Assembly (NCBI RefSeq): GCF_019968765.1
Contig: NZ_CP074149.1
Location: forward strand, 1-64,000
Direction of reading: 5' to 3'
Source of the DNA: Enterobacter sp. JBIWA008
GTDB lineage: Bacteria > Pseudomonadota > Gammaproteobacteria > Enterobacterales > Enterobacteriaceae
DNA: 64,000 bases
Shown here: positions 12,711-23,506 of the stretch, in pieces
How positions within the stretch are numbered: the first letter of the stretch is position 1
Layout: each line of letters starts with the position of its first letter
Translations under genes and position numbers: made by a program
The notes under the pieces: generated by a model
Database searches by the model: none
The model's input: the letters and a program-made list of their open reading frames with translations, nothing else
Told to the model about the DNA's origin: nothing

Positions 12711-12809
12711 CCGTTTACGTTTTTAATTAAAAAAACCAAATACACCCTCTGTAAATTACAGGGCATGGTGAGCGGCTTCGCTATGCCCAAAATCTGGAGA
12801 CAGATTGCG

Positions 12810-14102
12810 ATGGATATTCCAGTTACCGCTACAAAAACCGGGCGTCGCCGCTACCTGACGCTGATTATGATCTTTGTTACCGTGGTCATTTGCTATGTCG
12901 ACCGCGCCAACCTTGCCGTGGCATCGGCCCATATTCAGGAAGAGTTTGGCATCACCAAAGCGGAAATGGGCTACGTCTTCTCGGCGTTTGCCTGGCTGTA
13001 TACGCTCTGCCAGATCCCGGGCGGCTGGTTCCTTGACCGCGTGGGTTCTCGTCTGACCTACTTTATCGCCATTTTCGGCTGGTCCGTGGCGACGCTGTTC
13101 CAGGGCTTCGCGACCGGGCTGATGTCGCTGATTGGCCTGCGCGCCATCACCGGGGTTTTCGAAGCCCCCGCGTTTCCGACCAACAACCGCATGGTGACCA
13201 GCTGGTTCCCGGAACACGAGCGCGCTTCCGCCGTGGGCTTTTACACCTCCGGGCAGTTTGTCGGCCTGGCGTTCCTGACGCCGCTGCTGATCTGGATCCA
13301 GGAGCTGCTGAGCTGGCACTGGGTATTCATCGTCACGGGTGGGATTGGCATTATCTGGTCGCTGATCTGGTTCAAGGTTTACCAGCCGCCGCGTCTGACC
13401 AAAAGCATCACCAAAGCCGAGCTGGACTACATCCGCGACGGCGGTGGCCTGGTGGACGGTGATGCGCCGGTGAAAAAAGAGGCGCGCCAGCCGCTGACCA
13501 AAGCGGACTGGAGGCTGGTCTTCCATCGTAAGCTGGTGGGCGTTTATCTGGGCCAGTTCGCGGTGACCTCCACGCTGTGGTTCTTCCTTACCTGGTTCCC
13601 GAACTACCTGACCCAGGAGAAGGGGATCACGGCGTTGAAGGCGGGCTTTATGACCACCGTGCCGTTTCTCGCGGCGTTCTTCGGTGTGCTGCTCTCCGGC
13701 TGGCTGGCCGACAGGCTGGTGAAAAAAGGGTACTCGCTGGGCGTGGCGCGTAAAACGCCGATCATCTGCGGCTTGCTGATCTCAACCTGCATCATGGGTG
13801 CCAACTACACCAACGATCCGGTGTGGATTATGACCCTGATGGCGGTGGCGTTCTTCGGCAACGGTTTCGCCTCTATCACCTGGTCGCTGGTGTCGTCCCT
13901 TGCGCCGATGCGGCTGATTGGCCTGACCGGCGGCGTGTTCAACTTTGTCGGCGGGCTGGGCGGGATCACCGTACCGCTGGTCATCGGCTACCTGGCGCAG
14001 GACTACGGCTTCGGCCCGGCGCTGGTCTATATTTCTGCCGTGGCGCTGATCGGGGCACTCTCCTACATCCTGCTGGTGGGGGATGTGAAACGAGTAGGCT
14101 AA
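12810..14102 (+). CDS. dgoT: D-galactonate transporter DgoT
   Basis: Major facilitator superfamily (anion:cation symporter family) proton-coupled D-galactonate importer in the inner membrane. The chosen start [18 protein letters not shown] gives 430 residues, the E. coli length; an in-frame ATG 45 bp upstream lacks family support. About 12 membrane segments are visible. A cytoplasmic loop near 195-235 ([20 protein letters not shown]) is typical of the family. Last gene of the dgo operon; a 225-bp gap containing an ERIC element separates it from dgoD. Confidence 0.96.
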   Translation: MDIPVTATKTGRRRYLTLIMIFVTVVICYVDRANLAVASAHIQEEFGITKAEMGYVFSAFAWLYTLCQIPGGWFLDRVGSRLTYFIAIFGWSVATLFQGFATGLMSLIGLRAITGVFEAPAFPTNNRMVTSWFPEHERASAVGFYTSGQFVGLAFLTPLLIWIQELLSWHWVFIVTGGIGIIWSLIWFKVYQPPRLTKSITKAELDYIRDGGGLVDGDAPVKKEARQPLTKADWRLVFHRKLVGVYLGQFAVTSTLWFFLTWFPNYLTQEKGITALKAGFMTTVPFLAAFFGVLLSGWLADRLVKKGYSLGVARKTPIICGLLISTCIMGANYTNDPVWIMTLMAVAFFGNGFASITWSLVSSLAPMRLIGLTGGVFNFVGGLGGITVPLVIGYLAQDYGFGPALVYISAVALIGALSYILLVGDVKRVG

Positions 14103-14120
14103 TCCTTGCGGATGTTTTAC

Positions 14121-14145
14121 CCTGATGCACTCACCGTGCATCAGG
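14121..14145 (+). other. Perfect hairpin between dgoT and yidR
   Basis: CCTGATGCAC-TCACC-GTGCATCAGG forms a perfect 10-bp stem with a 5-base loop, 18 bases after the dgoT stop and 8 bases before the yidR start codon. There is no T run, so it is not a standard intrinsic terminator. It may attenuate readthrough, stabilise the dgo mRNA end, or hide the yidR ribosome site (GTATCCTC lies directly after it). Function is inferred only. Confidence 0.6.
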
Positions 14146-14153
14146 GTATCCTC

Positions 14154-15383
14154 ATGAAACAAATCACCTTCGCTTCCCGCAACCACCAGCTGACCAACAT
14201 CAATACCTGGACGCCGGACAGCCAGTGGCTGGTCTACGACGTGCGCCCGTCCGGTGCATCGTTCACCGGTGAAACCATCGAGCGGGTCAATGTCGGCACG
14301 GGTAAGGTTGAAGTGGTTTATCGCGCTACTGACGGCGCGCACGTCGGCGTGGTGACCGTTCATCCTGCAGAAGAGAAATATGTCTTTATCCATGGCCCGA
14401 AAAACCCGGATGCAGACTGGCACTACGATTTTCATCATCGTCAGGGTGTGATTGCGCAAAACGGTCAGGTGAGCAACCTGGACGCGATGGATATCACCGC
14501 GCCTTACACCGCAGGCGCGCTGCGCGGCGGCAGCCACGTCCATGTCTTCAGCCCGAATGGGCAATTCGTCAGCTTTACCTATAACGACCATGTTCTGCAC
14601 GAGCGCGATCCTAAACTTGATTTACGCAACGTCGGCGTGGCTGCGCCTTACGGCCCGGTGAGCCCGCAGGGGAACCATCCCCGTGAATATTCGGGAACCT
14701 TCTGGAGCGTGCTGGTTAGCCGCACCACGCCCAACCCACGGCCGGGCAGCGATGAAATCAACCGCGCTTACGAAGAGGGGTGGGTGGGCAACGGCAGGCT
14801 GGCGTTTATCGGTGACACGCTTTCTTCGCAGGGCGAAAAAGTACCCGAACTGTTTATTGTCGACCTGCCGGAAGACGAGCAGGGCTGGAAGCGTGCGGGC
14901 GACGCGCCGCTACAGGGCACGGCAGAGACCCTGCCGGCTCCGCCTGCGGGGGTGATGCAGCGTCGATTGACCTTCACTCACCAGAACCGTTATCCGGGGC
15001 TGGTGAACGTGCCGCGCCACTGGGTTCGCAGCAACCCGCAGGGGACGCAGATCGCGTTTCTGATGCGGGATGATAACGGCATTGTGCAGCTGTGGCTGAT
15101 CTCTCCTGAGGGCGGCGAGCCGCGCCAGTTGACGCGTACCGGGAGCGATATTCAGTCTGCATTTAACTGGCATCCTTCCGGCGATCGTCTGGGGTTTGTG
15201 CTTGAAAATCGGATCGCCTGCTGCGACGCGCAGACCGGAGAGGTGACGTTTTTGACGTCCGATCGCGGAAACCCGCCGTCTGCTGATGCGGTCGTGTTTT
15301 CCCCGGACGGGCGCGTTATTGCGTGGATGGAAGAGACAGCCGGTTTCCGCCAGCTTTGGATAACGGAAACCGCGCAGCACTAG
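14154..15383 (+). CDS. yidR: DUF3748 family protein YidR
   Basis: A 409-residue protein of unknown function, recognised as YidR from MKQITFASRNHQLTNINTW, GGSHVHVFSPNG and HWVRSNPQGTQIAFLMRDD. The repeated WxPDSQWLVYD/FSPDGRVIAWM-like segments indicate a beta-propeller (TolB/WD40-like). No signal peptide is apparent. The start is ATG 14154, directly after a perfect hairpin. Its last four bases overlap the convergent yidQ stop. It lies immediately downstream of dgoT as in E. coli, but a role in galactonate use is not established. Confidence 0.93.
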   Translation: MKQITFASRNHQLTNINTWTPDSQWLVYDVRPSGASFTGETIERVNVGTGKVEVVYRATDGAHVGVVTVHPAEEKYVFIHGPKNPDADWHYDFHHRQGVIAQNGQVSNLDAMDITAPYTAGALRGGSHVHVFSPNGQFVSFTYNDHVLHERDPKLDLRNVGVAAPYGPVSPQGNHPREYSGTFWSVLVSRTTPNPRPGSDEINRAYEEGWVGNGRLAFIGDTLSSQGEKVPELFIVDLPEDEQGWKRAGDAPLQGTAETLPAPPAGVMQRRLTFTHQNRYPGLVNVPRHWVRSNPQGTQIAFLMRDDNGIVQLWLISPEGGEPRQLTRTGSDIQSAFNWHPSGDRLGFVLENRIACCDAQTGEVTFLTSDRGNPPSADAVVFSPDGRVIAWMEETAGFRQLWITETAQH

Positions 15384-15715
15384 CGTGGAGGCATGTCAGC
15401 GGGCGGGATGACGGCGTTTGTCGCCAGATTCTCCTGCTCGCTTTTCTCTACCCGTGAGCGTACGGAGCTGTCCTTACGAAACATATCCCACGGCAGCAGA
15501 AGCGTATCCGCCACGGCCGTAAACGGCATATCCAGGATAACCAGGGATTTGGTGCCCCAGTTTGTATCGTCATCGGAGACCATCGCCGCGCTGGCGCGCG
15601 TCCCCGGATATGTTCCTTCTTTACCGCCGGTATGAGACATCACGCTCGAACACCCGCAAAGTAAAACTACCCCGCTGAACGTCGTCAGCTTTATCAGAAC
15701 ATTTTTCATCATCAC
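15380..15715 (-). CDS. yidQ: YidQ/YceK-type lipoprotein
   Basis: A 111-residue (or 110, if the second Met is used) putative lipoprotein. The signal peptide ends with the lipobox LLCGC, giving Cys near residue 21 for lipidation. The mature part has YPGTRASAAM and FTAVADTLLLPWDM, typical of the DUF1375 YceK/YidQ family. Function unknown. It is convergent with yidR with a 4-bp overlap of the stop codons, and divergent from ibpA. Confidence 0.92.
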   Translation of the reverse strand: MMMKNVLIKLTTFSGVVLLCGCSSVMSHTGGKEGTYPGTRASAAMVSDDDTNWGTKSLVILDMPFTAVADTLLLPWDMFRKDSSVRSRVEKSEQENLATNAVIPPADMPPR

Positions 15716-15891
15716 TCAGTCATCGTTAATGGCACTGCATAGACCTGCAACTCAGGGTTATAGCGAGCCTTATCCAAAATGGATAGCCCGATAACCCCGC
15801 ACTGTGGCAACCATCGCAATTTAACCCTTTGTGCTGTTGTCCCAGTCTAAGCGAGATGCAGGAAAGTGCAAAAAAAAGTGCAGCCGTCGTT

Positions 15892-15920
15892 CTTGAAAAG
15901 CCCGATTGCAGACCCATTTT
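15892..15920 (+). promoter_or_regulatory. Sigma-32 heat-shock promoter of ibpAB
   Basis: CTTGAAA (15892-15898) and ACCCATTTT (15912-15920), separated by 13-14 bases, fit the sigma-32 consensus (CTTGAAA and CCCCATNT). It is located about 105 bp upstream of the ibpA start, as in E. coli, where ibpAB is one of the strongest heat-shock operons. Confidence 0.85.
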
Positions 15921-15929
15921 AAGAATGTG

Positions 15930-16025
15930 GCCCGATAACGAACTCGCCTGATGGGTGTTCGGGGGCGCAAAGGCCTGTCCATGGTGGAAGGCTACAATTT
16001 CTCGCTGATTTCAGGAGTTTTATTT
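15930..16025 (+). promoter_or_regulatory. ROSE-like RNA thermometer in ibpA leader
   Basis: The ibpA leader ends in a hairpin. CTCGCTG (16001-16007) pairs with CAGGAG (16012-16017), which is the ribosome-binding site, leaving one bulged G. This is the conserved ROSE U(U/C)GCU arrangement known for ibpA in enterobacteria. The hairpin is expected to mask the ribosome site at low temperature and melt on heat shock. Upstream arms (GAACTCGCC, GGGGGCG, GGCCTGTCC) can form further stems. The exact 5' end is an estimate. Confidence 0.85.
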
Positions 16026-16436
16026 ATGCGTAACTTCGATCTTTCTCCGCTATACCGTTCTGCAATTGGTTTTGACCGCCTGTTTAACCATTTAGAAAAT
16101 AACCAAAGCCAGAGCAACGGCTACCCTCCATACAATGTTGAGCTGGTTGACGAAAACCACTACCGCATCGCTATTGCCGTCGCCGGTTTTGCAGAAAACG
16201 AACTGGAGATCACCGCGCAGGACAACCTGCTGGTGGTGAAAGGTTCCCATACGGCCGAGCAGAAAGAGCGTACCTATCTTTATCAGGGCATCGCCGAGCG
16301 CAACTTTGAACGCAAGTTCCAGTTAGCCGAGAACATTCACGTTAATGGCGCGAACCTGGTTAACGGCCTGCTGTTTATCGAACTGGAACGTGTGATTCCG
16401 GAAGAGAAAAAACCGCGTCGTATCGAAATTAATTAA
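16026..16436 (+). CDS. ibpA: Small heat-shock protein IbpA
   Basis: Alpha-crystallin-type holdase that coats aggregates and hands substrates to the DnaK/ClpB system. The 136-residue protein starts [20 protein letters not shown]. The alpha-crystallin domain runs from about 35 to 122 ([19 protein letters not shown]). The C-terminal IEIN tail region carries the I-x-I assembly motif. The start is fixed by the AGGAG site at 16013-16017. Upstream in-frame starts would lie inside the RNA thermometer and are unlikely. Confidence 0.98.
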   Translation: MRNFDLSPLYRSAIGFDRLFNHLENNQSQSNGYPPYNVELVDENHYRIAIAVAGFAENELEITAQDNLLVVKGSHTAEQKERTYLYQGIAERNFERKFQLAENIHVNGANLVNGLLFIELERVIPEEKKPRRIEIN

Positions 16437-16540
16437 TTACGCGGGTCGCGTGAGCGGCCCACCCGGACTTGCTTGCCGTAACGGGAGCATATGCGAATCC
16501 ATCAGGATTTGCAGGAACAACTGCGCACAAAATTACACTG

Positions 16541-16572
16541 TGCCGAACTCGCTTCTCAGAAGGAGATTTAGT
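16541..16572 (+). promoter_or_regulatory. Second ROSE-like hairpin before ibpB
   Basis: CTC-G-CTT (16548-16554) can pair with AAGGAG (16560-16565), the ibpB ribosome-binding site, with a CTCAG loop and one bulged G. This is the same geometry as the last ROSE hairpin of ibpA. It suggests that ibpB translation also has its own temperature switch. The pairing is read from the sequence; function is inferred. Confidence 0.65.
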
Positions 16573-17001
16573 ATGCGTAACTATGATTTATCCCCCCTGC
16601 TGCGTCAGTGGATTGGTTTTGACAAACTGGCTAATGCCCTGCAAAGCACCACCGAGCAACAGACGTTTCCGCCGTACAACATCGAAAAAAGCGACGATAA
16701 CCACTATCGCATTACCCTGGCGCTGGCCGGTTTCCGCCAGGACGATCTGGATATCCAGCTCGAAGGCACGCGTCTGACCGTGAAAGGTACGCCGGAGAAA
16801 CAAGAGACCGAGACCAAATGGCTGCATCAGGGGCTGGTTAATCAGCCGTTTAGCCTGAGCTTTACCCTGGCAGACCATATGGAAGTGTCGGGCGCAACGT
16901 TTACCAACGGGCTGCTGCATATCGACCTGATCCGTAACGTGCCGGAAGCCATCGCGCCGCAGCGTATTGCCATTAGCGAGCGGCCTGCGTTGAATAGCTA
17001 A
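16573..17001 (+). CDS. ibpB: Small heat-shock protein IbpB
   Basis: Partner holdase of IbpA; the pair forms mixed assemblies on aggregates. The 142-residue protein starts [19 protein letters not shown]. The alpha-crystallin domain covers about 35-122 and the C-terminal RIAI motif is the I-x-I anchor. The 136-bp gap after ibpA and the shared upstream promoter indicate one operon. The AAGGAG ribosome site is itself in a ROSE-like hairpin. A longer in-frame reading upstream is ignored because the family start and ribosome site agree on 16573. Confidence 0.98.
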   Translation: MRNYDLSPLLRQWIGFDKLANALQSTTEQQTFPPYNIEKSDDNHYRITLALAGFRQDDLDIQLEGTRLTVKGTPEKQETETKWLHQGLVNQPFSLSFTLADHMEVSGATFTNGLLHIDLIRNVPEAIAPQRIAISERPALNS

Positions 17002-17014
17002 TAGTGTGCGGGCT

Positions 17015-17060
17015 GGTGCCCTAACCCCGACCCTCTCCCACGTGGAGAGGGCGCAAACAC
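17015..17060. repeat. CCCTCTCCC intergenic repeat, copy 1
   Basis: GGTGCCCTAACCCCGACCCTCTCCC followed by CACGTGGAGAGGGCGCAAACAC; the CCTCTCCC / GGAGAGG arms form a hairpin. Related copies are at 40804-40851 and 41815-41864. Like the third copy, it runs directly into a rho-independent terminator. Confidence 0.75.
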
Positions 17061-17062
17061 AA

Positions 17063-17095
17063 AAAACGGTCACCTTTGGGTGACCGTTTTGCTTT
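17063..17095 (+). terminator. Rho-independent terminator of ibpAB
   Basis: AAAACGGTCACC-TTTG-GGTGACCGTTTT: a perfect 12-bp stem with a 4-base loop (17063-17090 approximately), followed by GCTTTT. A-rich and T-rich flanks on both sides would also permit termination from the other strand. It follows the CCCTCTCCC repeat copy 1. Confidence 0.85.
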
Positions 17096-17153
17096 TACCT
17101 TCGGCTTTTTTGTGCGCCATCACCCATACAACCGCCCCCGGCTCTGAGAGAAT

Positions 17154-17181
17154 CCTTAGCATAACTAAGGTTATGCTAAGG
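17154..17181. repeat. Perfect 28-bp palindrome before yidE
   Basis: CCTTAGCATAAC-TAAG-GTTATGCTAAGG has two perfect 12-base inverted arms and a 4-base centre. It ends 9 bases before the yidE ATG, so its right arm contains AAGG, the likely ribosome-binding sequence (TAAGGAAG). It could be an operator for a dimeric regulator or an mRNA hairpin that controls yidE translation. No known regulator of this site is recognised. Confidence 0.8.
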
Positions 17182-17190
17182 AAGTGGGTC

Positions 17191-18852
17191 ATGAGTGATA
17201 TCGCGTTAACCGTCAGCGTGTTGGCCCTGGTCGCTGTTGTTGGCCTGTGGATAGGGAATATCAAAATCCGTGGCGTCGGGTTTGGGATAGGCGGGGTACT
17301 GTTTGGCGGCATTTTTGTCGGGCACTTTGCCGACAAGCTCGGGCTGGTCCTCAGTGCCGAAATGCTCCATTTTACTCAGGAGTTCGGCCTGATCCTCTTC
17401 GTTTATACCATCGGTATTCAGGTGGGACCGGGCTTTTTCGCCTCACTTCGGGTCTCCGGATTACGGCTCAACCTGTTTGCCCTCGGCATTGTGGTAATGG
17501 GCGGGCTGGTCACCGCAATTCTGCACAAAATCTTTGATATCCCGCTCCCCGTGGTGCTGGGCATTTTCTCCGGGGCGGTCACCAACACGCCCGCGCTTGG
17601 TGCCGGACAGCAGATCCTGCGCGATTTGGGTATCGAACCCGGCATCGTTGACCAGATGGGGATGAGCTACGCCATGGCCTATCCGTTTGGGATTTGCGGC
17701 ATCCTGCTCTCCATGTGGCTGGTCCGCGTCCTGTTTCGCATTAACGTCGACAAAGAGGCGAAGGACCACGAAACCACGCTCACTAACGGCCATATGCCAA
17801 TTAAAACCATCAACATTCGGGTCGATAACCCCAACCTGAACAATATGGCGATTCAGGACGTACCGATCCTGAACAGCGCCAACATCATCTGCTCTCGCCT
17901 CAAGCGTGACGATATGCTGATGGTGCCCGCGCCCGGCACCGTCATTCAGCAGGGCGATCTGCTGCACCTGGTCGGCCAGCCCGGGGATTTAAACAACGCG
18001 CGGCTGGTGATTGGCCAGGAGGTGGATACTTCGCTCTCAACCCGCGGCACCGATATGCGCGTGGAACGCGTCGTGGTGACTAACGAGCACGTTCTGGGCA
18101 AGAAAATACGCGATCTGCAGGTAAAAGAGCGCTATGACGTGGTGATCTCCCGGCTCAACCGTGCGGGTGTTGAACTGGTCGCCAGCCCGGAAGCCAGCCT
18201 GCAGTTCGGGGATATCCTCAACCTGGTTGGGCGCCCGTCGTCCATCGACGCCGTGGCGGATATGGTGGGTAACGCCCAGCAAAAACTGCAGCAGGTGCAG
18301 ATGCTGCCGGTGTTTATCGGTATCGGGCTCGGCGTGCTGCTCGGTTCTATTCCTGTGTACGTGCCGGGCTTCCCGGTGGCGCTCAAGCTGGGCCTGGCGG
18401 GCGGGCCGCTGATTATGGCGCTGATCCTCGGGCGTATCGGCTGCATCGGTAAGCTCTACTGGTTTATGCCGCCGAGCGCCAACCTGGCGCTGCGCGAGCT
18501 GGGCATCGTGCTGTTCCTGGCGGTGGTTGGCCTGAAATCCGGCGGAGATTTTGTTGATACCCTGGTCAAAGGCGAAGGGATGAGCTGGGTCGGCTACGGC
18601 ATCTTTATCACGGCGATCCCGCTGTTGACGGTAGGAATACTGGCGCGGATGTTCGCCAAAATGAACTACCTGACGCTGTGCGGGATGCTGGCGGGCTCCA
18701 TGACCGATCCGCCAGCGCTGGCTTTTGCCAACAACCTGCACGCCACCAGCGGCGCGGCCGCGCTCTCCTATGCCACCGTCTATCCGCTGGTGATGTTCCT
18801 GCGCATCATTACCCCGCAGCTACTGGCGGTGCTGTTCTGGGGGATGAGCTAG
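17191..18852 (+). CDS. yidE: AspT/YidE/YbjL-type putative transporter YidE
   Basis: A 553-residue inner-membrane protein of the aspartate:alanine exchanger superfamily; substrate unknown. Two hydrophobic halves of about five to six membrane segments each flank a central cytoplasmic region with two RCK_C/TrkA_C domains (about residues 190-380; [11 protein letters not shown] and [11 protein letters not shown]). The conserved [14 protein letters not shown] and [13 protein letters not shown] repeats are present. The start [13 protein letters not shown] is the E. coli start. A perfect palindrome overlaps its ribosome-binding region. Confidence 0.95.
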   Translation: MSDIALTVSVLALVAVVGLWIGNIKIRGVGFGIGGVLFGGIFVGHFADKLGLVLSAEMLHFTQEFGLILFVYTIGIQVGPGFFASLRVSGLRLNLFALGIVVMGGLVTAILHKIFDIPLPVVLGIFSGAVTNTPALGAGQQILRDLGIEPGIVDQMGMSYAMAYPFGICGILLSMWLVRVLFRINVDKEAKDHETTLTNGHMPIKTINIRVDNPNLNNMAIQDVPILNSANIICSRLKRDDMLMVPAPGTVIQQGDLLHLVGQPGDLNNARLVIGQEVDTSLSTRGTDMRVERVVVTNEHVLGKKIRDLQVKERYDVVISRLNRAGVELVASPEASLQFGDILNLVGRPSSIDAVADMVGNAQQKLQQVQMLPVFIGIGLGVLLGSIPVYVPGFPVALKLGLAGGPLIMALILGRIGCIGKLYWFMPPSANLALRELGIVLFLAVVGLKSGGDFVDTLVKGEGMSWVGYGIFITAIPLLTVGILARMFAKMNYLTLCGMLAGSMTDPPALAFANNLHATSGAAALSYATVYPLVMFLRIITPQLLAVLFWGMS

Positions 18853-19566
18853 CACGTCGTCCGGGTGGATGCGCCGCAGATGGTAGTCCACCTGGTAATC
18901 GCTGGTATTTCGGAACATCACGGAATAATTGAGGAACTCGCCGCTGTCGCTGTAGGAGAGAGAGGTAATGCGCAGCAGCGGCGTCTGTTCCGGCAGGTTC
19001 ATATAACCGGCCAGCGTTTTATCTGCCAGCACCGGCGTCAGGCTTTCGTAGTTGCCGCTGATGTTGATCCCGCACTCCTTCTCGATGTATTCAAACTTAG
19101 ACCCCTCAAGATGCGCCAGCGACAGGTTGCGGAACAGCTTCACCGGCATAAAGCTGTCCTCCAGCATCAGCGGCTTCCCGTCCACGTAGCGCACCCGTCG
19201 GGAAAAGTAGATCCGCTCGTCCACCTGAATCCGCAGCTGGCTGGCGATGGCGGGCGGGGCGGGCATCACTTCGAACTGCAACACCTTGCTCTTCACCTCT
19301 TTTCCCTGCTGGCGCAGCACCTCCACCAGCCCGGTCAGGTTGGTGGTTTCGTGGTGAACGTCTTTGCGTGAGACAAAGGTTCCGCTGCCGTGCCGTCGCT
19401 CAACCAGCCCCCAGCTCACCAGCAGATCCAGCGCCTTGCGGATGGTCATTCGCGCCACGCCGAACTCCTGCGCCAGCGCCTTTTCGCCCGGCAGAGGGCT
19501 GCCGATGTTGTAGTCCGACGAATTCAGCCGCAGCCGCAACCTGTCGGCGATTGATTTGTAGATCAC
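18820..19566 (-). CDS. yidP: GntR/HutC-family regulator YidP
   Basis: A 248-residue regulator with an N-terminal GntR winged helix ([28 protein letters not shown], about 28-56, within the first 75 residues) and a C-terminal UTRA ligand domain (about 95-235). GTG start. It is divergent from glvC-glvA and probably represses that alpha-glucoside PTS operon, sensing a phosphorylated sugar. Its 3' end overlaps the yidE 3' end by 33 bp, tail to tail. Sequence closely resembles E. coli YidP, although somewhat longer at the C-terminus. Confidence 0.93.
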   Translation of the reverse strand: MIYKSIADRLRLRLNSSDYNIGSPLPGEKALAQEFGVARMTIRKALDLLVSWGLVERRHGSGTFVSRKDVHHETTNLTGLVEVLRQQGKEVKSKVLQFEVMPAPPAIASQLRIQVDERIYFSRRVRYVDGKPLMLEDSFMPVKLFRNLSLAHLEGSKFEYIEKECGINISGNYESLTPVLADKTLAGYMNLPEQTPLLRITSLSYSDSGEFLNYSVMFRNTSDYQVDYHLRRIHPDDVLAHPPEQHRQ

Positions 19567-19567
19567 C

Positions 19568-19651
19568 AGTAGACCTCTCTGCCCTTATCAGGGCGTGGAA
19601 TGCGTCCTGACATGTCCATATTTACTGCAAAAAGTAGACCTGATTGGTCAA
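19568..19651. promoter_or_regulatory. Candidate YidP operator region
   Basis: AGTAGACCT occurs twice, near 19569 beside the yidP start and near 19633. The second copy is part of an imperfect inverted repeat TAGACC-TGATT-GGTCAA (19635-19651). It lies in the 221-bp intergenic region between divergent yidP and glvC. The assignment to YidP is inferred from position. Confidence 0.4.
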
Positions 19652-19787
19652 AATAAAACCATGAATGCGATCACGAATCGCAGCGGCACGCCATGTTCGC
19701 GCATCAGTAAGTTCTTATGCTCACCTCAGGCCAGCAAAAAACCATAAAGGCCTCTACCCCTACAGGTTGTTTCATGAGGATTTAAAA

Positions 19788-22729
<2,942 letters not shown>

Positions 22730-22736
22730 TCTTCCT

Positions 22737-22770
22737 GACCGGCATCGCCCGATGCCGGTCTCCTTGTCCT
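22737..22770 (+). terminator. Probable terminator of glvCA
   Basis: GACCGGCATCG-CC-CGATGCCGGTC: perfect inverted repeat of 11 bases (22737-22760) followed by TCCTTGTCCTT, a weak T-rich tract. It starts 8 bases after the glvA stop. Confidence 0.65.
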
Positions 22771-22821
22771 TGTCGATTTACGCTATGCTGAAGCCTGCCC
22801 GTAGCACGACAAGGAACCTTC

Positions 22822-23169
22822 ATGAAAATTTCCCGCCTCGGCGAAGCGCCGGACTACCGCTTCTCGCTGGCTAATGAACGCACGTTTTTAGCGTGGATCC
22901 GCACCGCGCTGGGCTTTCTTGCCGCAGGAGTGGGGCTCGACCAGCTCGCGCCTGATTTCGCCACGCCGTTGATTCGTGAAGTGCTGGCGCTGCTGCTGTG
23001 CCTGTTCGCGGGCGTGCTGGCGATTTACGGCTACCTGCGCTGGCTGCGCAATGAGAAGGCGATGCGTCTGAAGCAGGATTTGCCCTATACGCGCGGGTTA
23101 CTCATCATCAGCGCGATTCTGCTGACGGTGGCGGGCGTGGTAATGGTGCTGGTGTTCTATGGCGGATAG
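22822..23169 (+). CDS. yidH: DUF202 inner-membrane protein YidH
   Basis: A 115-residue protein with about three membrane segments and the DUF202 pattern LANERTFLAWIRTALGFLAAGVGLDQL. Function unknown. Its last codons overlap the start of yidG by 11 bp, so the two are translationally coupled, as in E. coli. Confidence 0.93.
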   Translation: MKISRLGEAPDYRFSLANERTFLAWIRTALGFLAAGVGLDQLAPDFATPLIREVLALLLCLFAGVLAIYGYLRWLRNEKAMRLKQDLPYTRGLLIISAILLTVAGVVMVLVFYGG

Positions 23170-23506
23170 CCGCAAAGTGCGGCGCGAAGCGGACCCCGGC
23201 CTGCAGCCGGAGCGGACGTCGCTGGCCTGGCTGCGCACGCTGCTGGGGTATGGCGCGCTGATTGCCCTGGCGATTAAGCACAACTGGCACCGTACAGGGG
23301 TGCCGTTCTGGATCTCGATTGTTGTGCTGGCGCTGGTGGCGATCGTTTTATGGCGCTATACCCGCAGCCGTAACCTGATGGACGTGGCGCAGAACGACTT
23401 TGTGCAGCCGAAGGCGGTGCGGGATAAGTTCCTGATCGCCCTCGCTGTTCTCTCTCTGTCGCTGCTGTTTGCGGTAACCCATCTACAGGTTATTTTTTCC
23501 CTTTAG
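23159..23506 (+). CDS. yidG: DUF202 inner-membrane protein YidG
   Basis: A 115-residue paralogue of YidH with the motif [24 protein letters not shown] and about three membrane segments. It overlaps yidH by 11 bp upstream and the convergent dsdA by 17 bp downstream. Unlike E. coli, yidF does not follow; a D-serine module occupies that place. Confidence 0.92.
   Translation: MADSRKVRREADPGLQPERTSLAWLRTLLGYGALIALAIKHNWHRTGVPFWISIVVLALVAIVLWRYTRSRNLMDVAQNDFVQPKAVRDKFLIALAVLSLSLLFAVTHLQVIFSL

Noticed and set aside
12765..12809. Upstream extension of DgoT (15 codons)
   Set aside because: E. coli DgoT starts at the equivalent of 12810; the extension has no ribosome site with family support.
15951..16025. 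N-terminal extension of IbpA
   Set aside because: It lies in the RNA thermometer leader; the family start is 16026 after AGGAG.
18037..18741. Minus-strand open frame within yidE (234 codons)
   Set aside because: Rich in His, Gln, Arg and Asp as expected for antisense of a membrane protein gene; no recognised domain.
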